This document shows, piece by piece, positions 6,227 through 7,172 of a stretch of DNA of 7,172 bases (position 1 is its first letter; every line of letters begins with the position of its first letter). The notes beneath the pieces were generated by a model, which was given only the letters and a program-made list of their open reading frames with translations, searched no databases and was not told the DNA's origin. Position numbers and translations under genes: made by a program. The DNA lies in contig JBFWNZ010000191.1 of the NCBI GenBank assembly GCA_050250795.1, forward strand, positions 1-7,172, given 5' to 3'. Source of the stretch: JBFWNZ01 sp050250795. GTDB lineage: Bacteria; Pseudomonadota; Alphaproteobacteria; UBA8366.

Positions 6227-7172
6227 ATGACACTCTCGCTCAAAACGCGCCTGACCGGCGCGTTGCTCGGCGCCACCATGTGCGCCGGGATCGGCGGCAC
6301 CGCCTTGGCGGCGGACGACACGATCAAGGTCGGCATCCTGCACTCCCTCTCCGGCACCATGGCGATCAGCGAAACGACGCTGAAGGACGTCATGCTCATG
6401 CTGATCGAGGAGCAGAACAAGAAGGGCGGCATTCTGGGCAAGAAGCTCGAAGCGGTGGTCGTCGATCCCGCCTCGAACTGGCCCCTGTTCGCCGAGAAGG
6501 CGCGCGAGCTGATTCAGGTCAAGAAGGTCGACGTCGTGTTCGGCTGCTGGACCTCGGTGTCGCGCAAGTCGGTTCTGCCCGTGTTCGAGGAACTGAACAG
6601 CATCCTGTTCTATCCCGTGCAGTATGAGGGCGAGGAGAGCCAGAAGAACGTCTTCTACACCGGCGCCGCGCCGAACCAGCAGGCGATCCCGGCCGTCGAC
6701 TACCTGATGAAGGACGAAGGCGTGAAGCGCTGGGTGCTCGCCGGCACCGACTACGTCTACCCGCGCACGACGAACAAGATCCTTGAGACCTATCTCAAGG
6801 ACAAGGGCGTCAAGGCCGAAGACATCATGATCAACTACACGCCGTTCGGTCACTCCGACTGGCAGACGATCGTGGCGTCGATCAAGAAGTTCGGCTCGGA
6901 AGGCAAGAAGACGGCGGTCGTCTCGACGATCAACGGCGACGCCAACGTGCCCTTCTACAAGGAACTGGCGAACCAGGGCGTGAAGGCCCAGGACATTCCG
7001 GTCGTCGCCTTCTCGGTCGGCGAGGAAGAACTGGCCGGCATCGACACCGCGCCGCTGGTCGGCCATCTCGCGGCATGGAATTACTTCATGTCCGTCGACA
7101 CGCCGGAGAACAAGGACTTCATCAAGAAGTGGCAGACCTTCATCAAGAACCCGAAGCGGGTTTCGAACGACC
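6227..7172 (+). CDS. urtA: Urea ABC transporter, periplasmic urea-binding protein, 3' end beyond window
   Basis: UrtA captures urea (or short amides) in the periplasm and delivers it to the UrtBCDE ABC transporter. The frame is open to the right edge, giving 315 residues of a family usually a little over 400. Residues 1-28 form a Sec signal peptide: basic Lys6/Arg8, a hydrophobic core, and ALA before the likely cleavage at 28/29. The mature start, TIKVGILHSLSGTMAISE (32-49), begins a type I periplasmic binding fold. Further UrtA hallmarks, distinguishing it from branched-chain amino acid binding proteins, are DPASNWPLFAEKARELI (80-96), FGCWTSVSRKSVLPVFEE (105-122), LFYPVQYEGEE (127-137), GTDYVYPRTTN, NYTPFGHSDWQTIV, INGDANVPFYKEL and SVGEEELAGID. 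GGAG at 6214-6217 lies nine bases before the ATG. urtBCDE would be expected to follow beyond the window. The upstream sigma-54 promoter and NtrC-like site suggest induction under nitrogen limitation. Confidence 0.97.
   Translation, partial: MTLSLKTRLTGALLGATMCAGIGGTALAADDTIKVGILHSLSGTMAISETTLKDVMLMLIEEQNKKGGILGKKLEAVVVDPASNWPLFAEKARELIQVKKVDVVFGCWTSVSRKSVLPVFEELNSILFYPVQYEGEESQKNVFYTGAAPNQQAIPAVDYLMKDEGVKRWVLAGTDYVYPRTTNKILETYLKDKGVKAEDIMINYTPFGHSDWQTIVASIKKFGSEGKKTAVVSTINGDANVPFYKELANQGVKAQDIPVVAFSVGEEELAGIDTAPLVGHLAAWNYFMSVDTPENKDFIKKWQTFIKNPKRVSND

Noticed and set aside
6131..7066. Minus-strand open frame (311 codons) opposite urtA, rich in Asp, Arg, His and Leu.
   Set aside because: Its composition is that of the reverse complement of a biased GC-rich gene. 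The plus strand carries unmistakable UrtA motifs over the same bases.

Overview
The window looks like chromosomal DNA from a GC-rich Gram-negative bacterium, probably an alphaproteobacterium. That lineage is inferred from base composition, codon use and the UrtA sequence; nothing here fixes a genus.

Positions 1-5897 hold one minus-strand operon, read from right to left. The first four genes, rfbB-rfbA-rfbC-rfbD (rmlBACD), form the complete dTDP-L-rhamnose pathway: glucose-1-phosphate thymidylyltransferase, dTDP-glucose 4,6-dehydratase, 3,5-epimerase and 4-reductase. Two alpha/beta-hydrolase genes follow. The first has no obvious export signal. The second begins with a membrane anchor and is cut by the left edge of the window. 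Genes are packed end to start, with stop and start codons overlapping as ATGA or GTGA at four of five junctions; the fifth (rfbB/rfbA) also offers an ATGA overlap. The hydrolases therefore look like members of the rhamnose unit and may act on a rhamnose-containing polysaccharide or its acyl groups. That role is inferred from position only.

Positions 5898-6226 are a divergent intergenic region. On the urtA side it has a good sigma-54 (-24/-12) promoter and, about 118 bases upstream of the expected transcription start, a palindrome matching the NtrC binding-site pattern.

Positions 6227-7172 hold the plus-strand 5' part of urtA, the periplasmic binding protein of the urea ABC transporter, cut by the right edge. 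The promoter architecture suggests urea uptake is switched on by nitrogen limitation through NtrC and RpoN.

The two halves are functionally unrelated: a surface-sugar operon facing a nitrogen-scavenging operon. The least familiar parts are the two coupled hydrolases, particularly the membrane-anchored one with a CxC-x7-CxC cysteine cluster.
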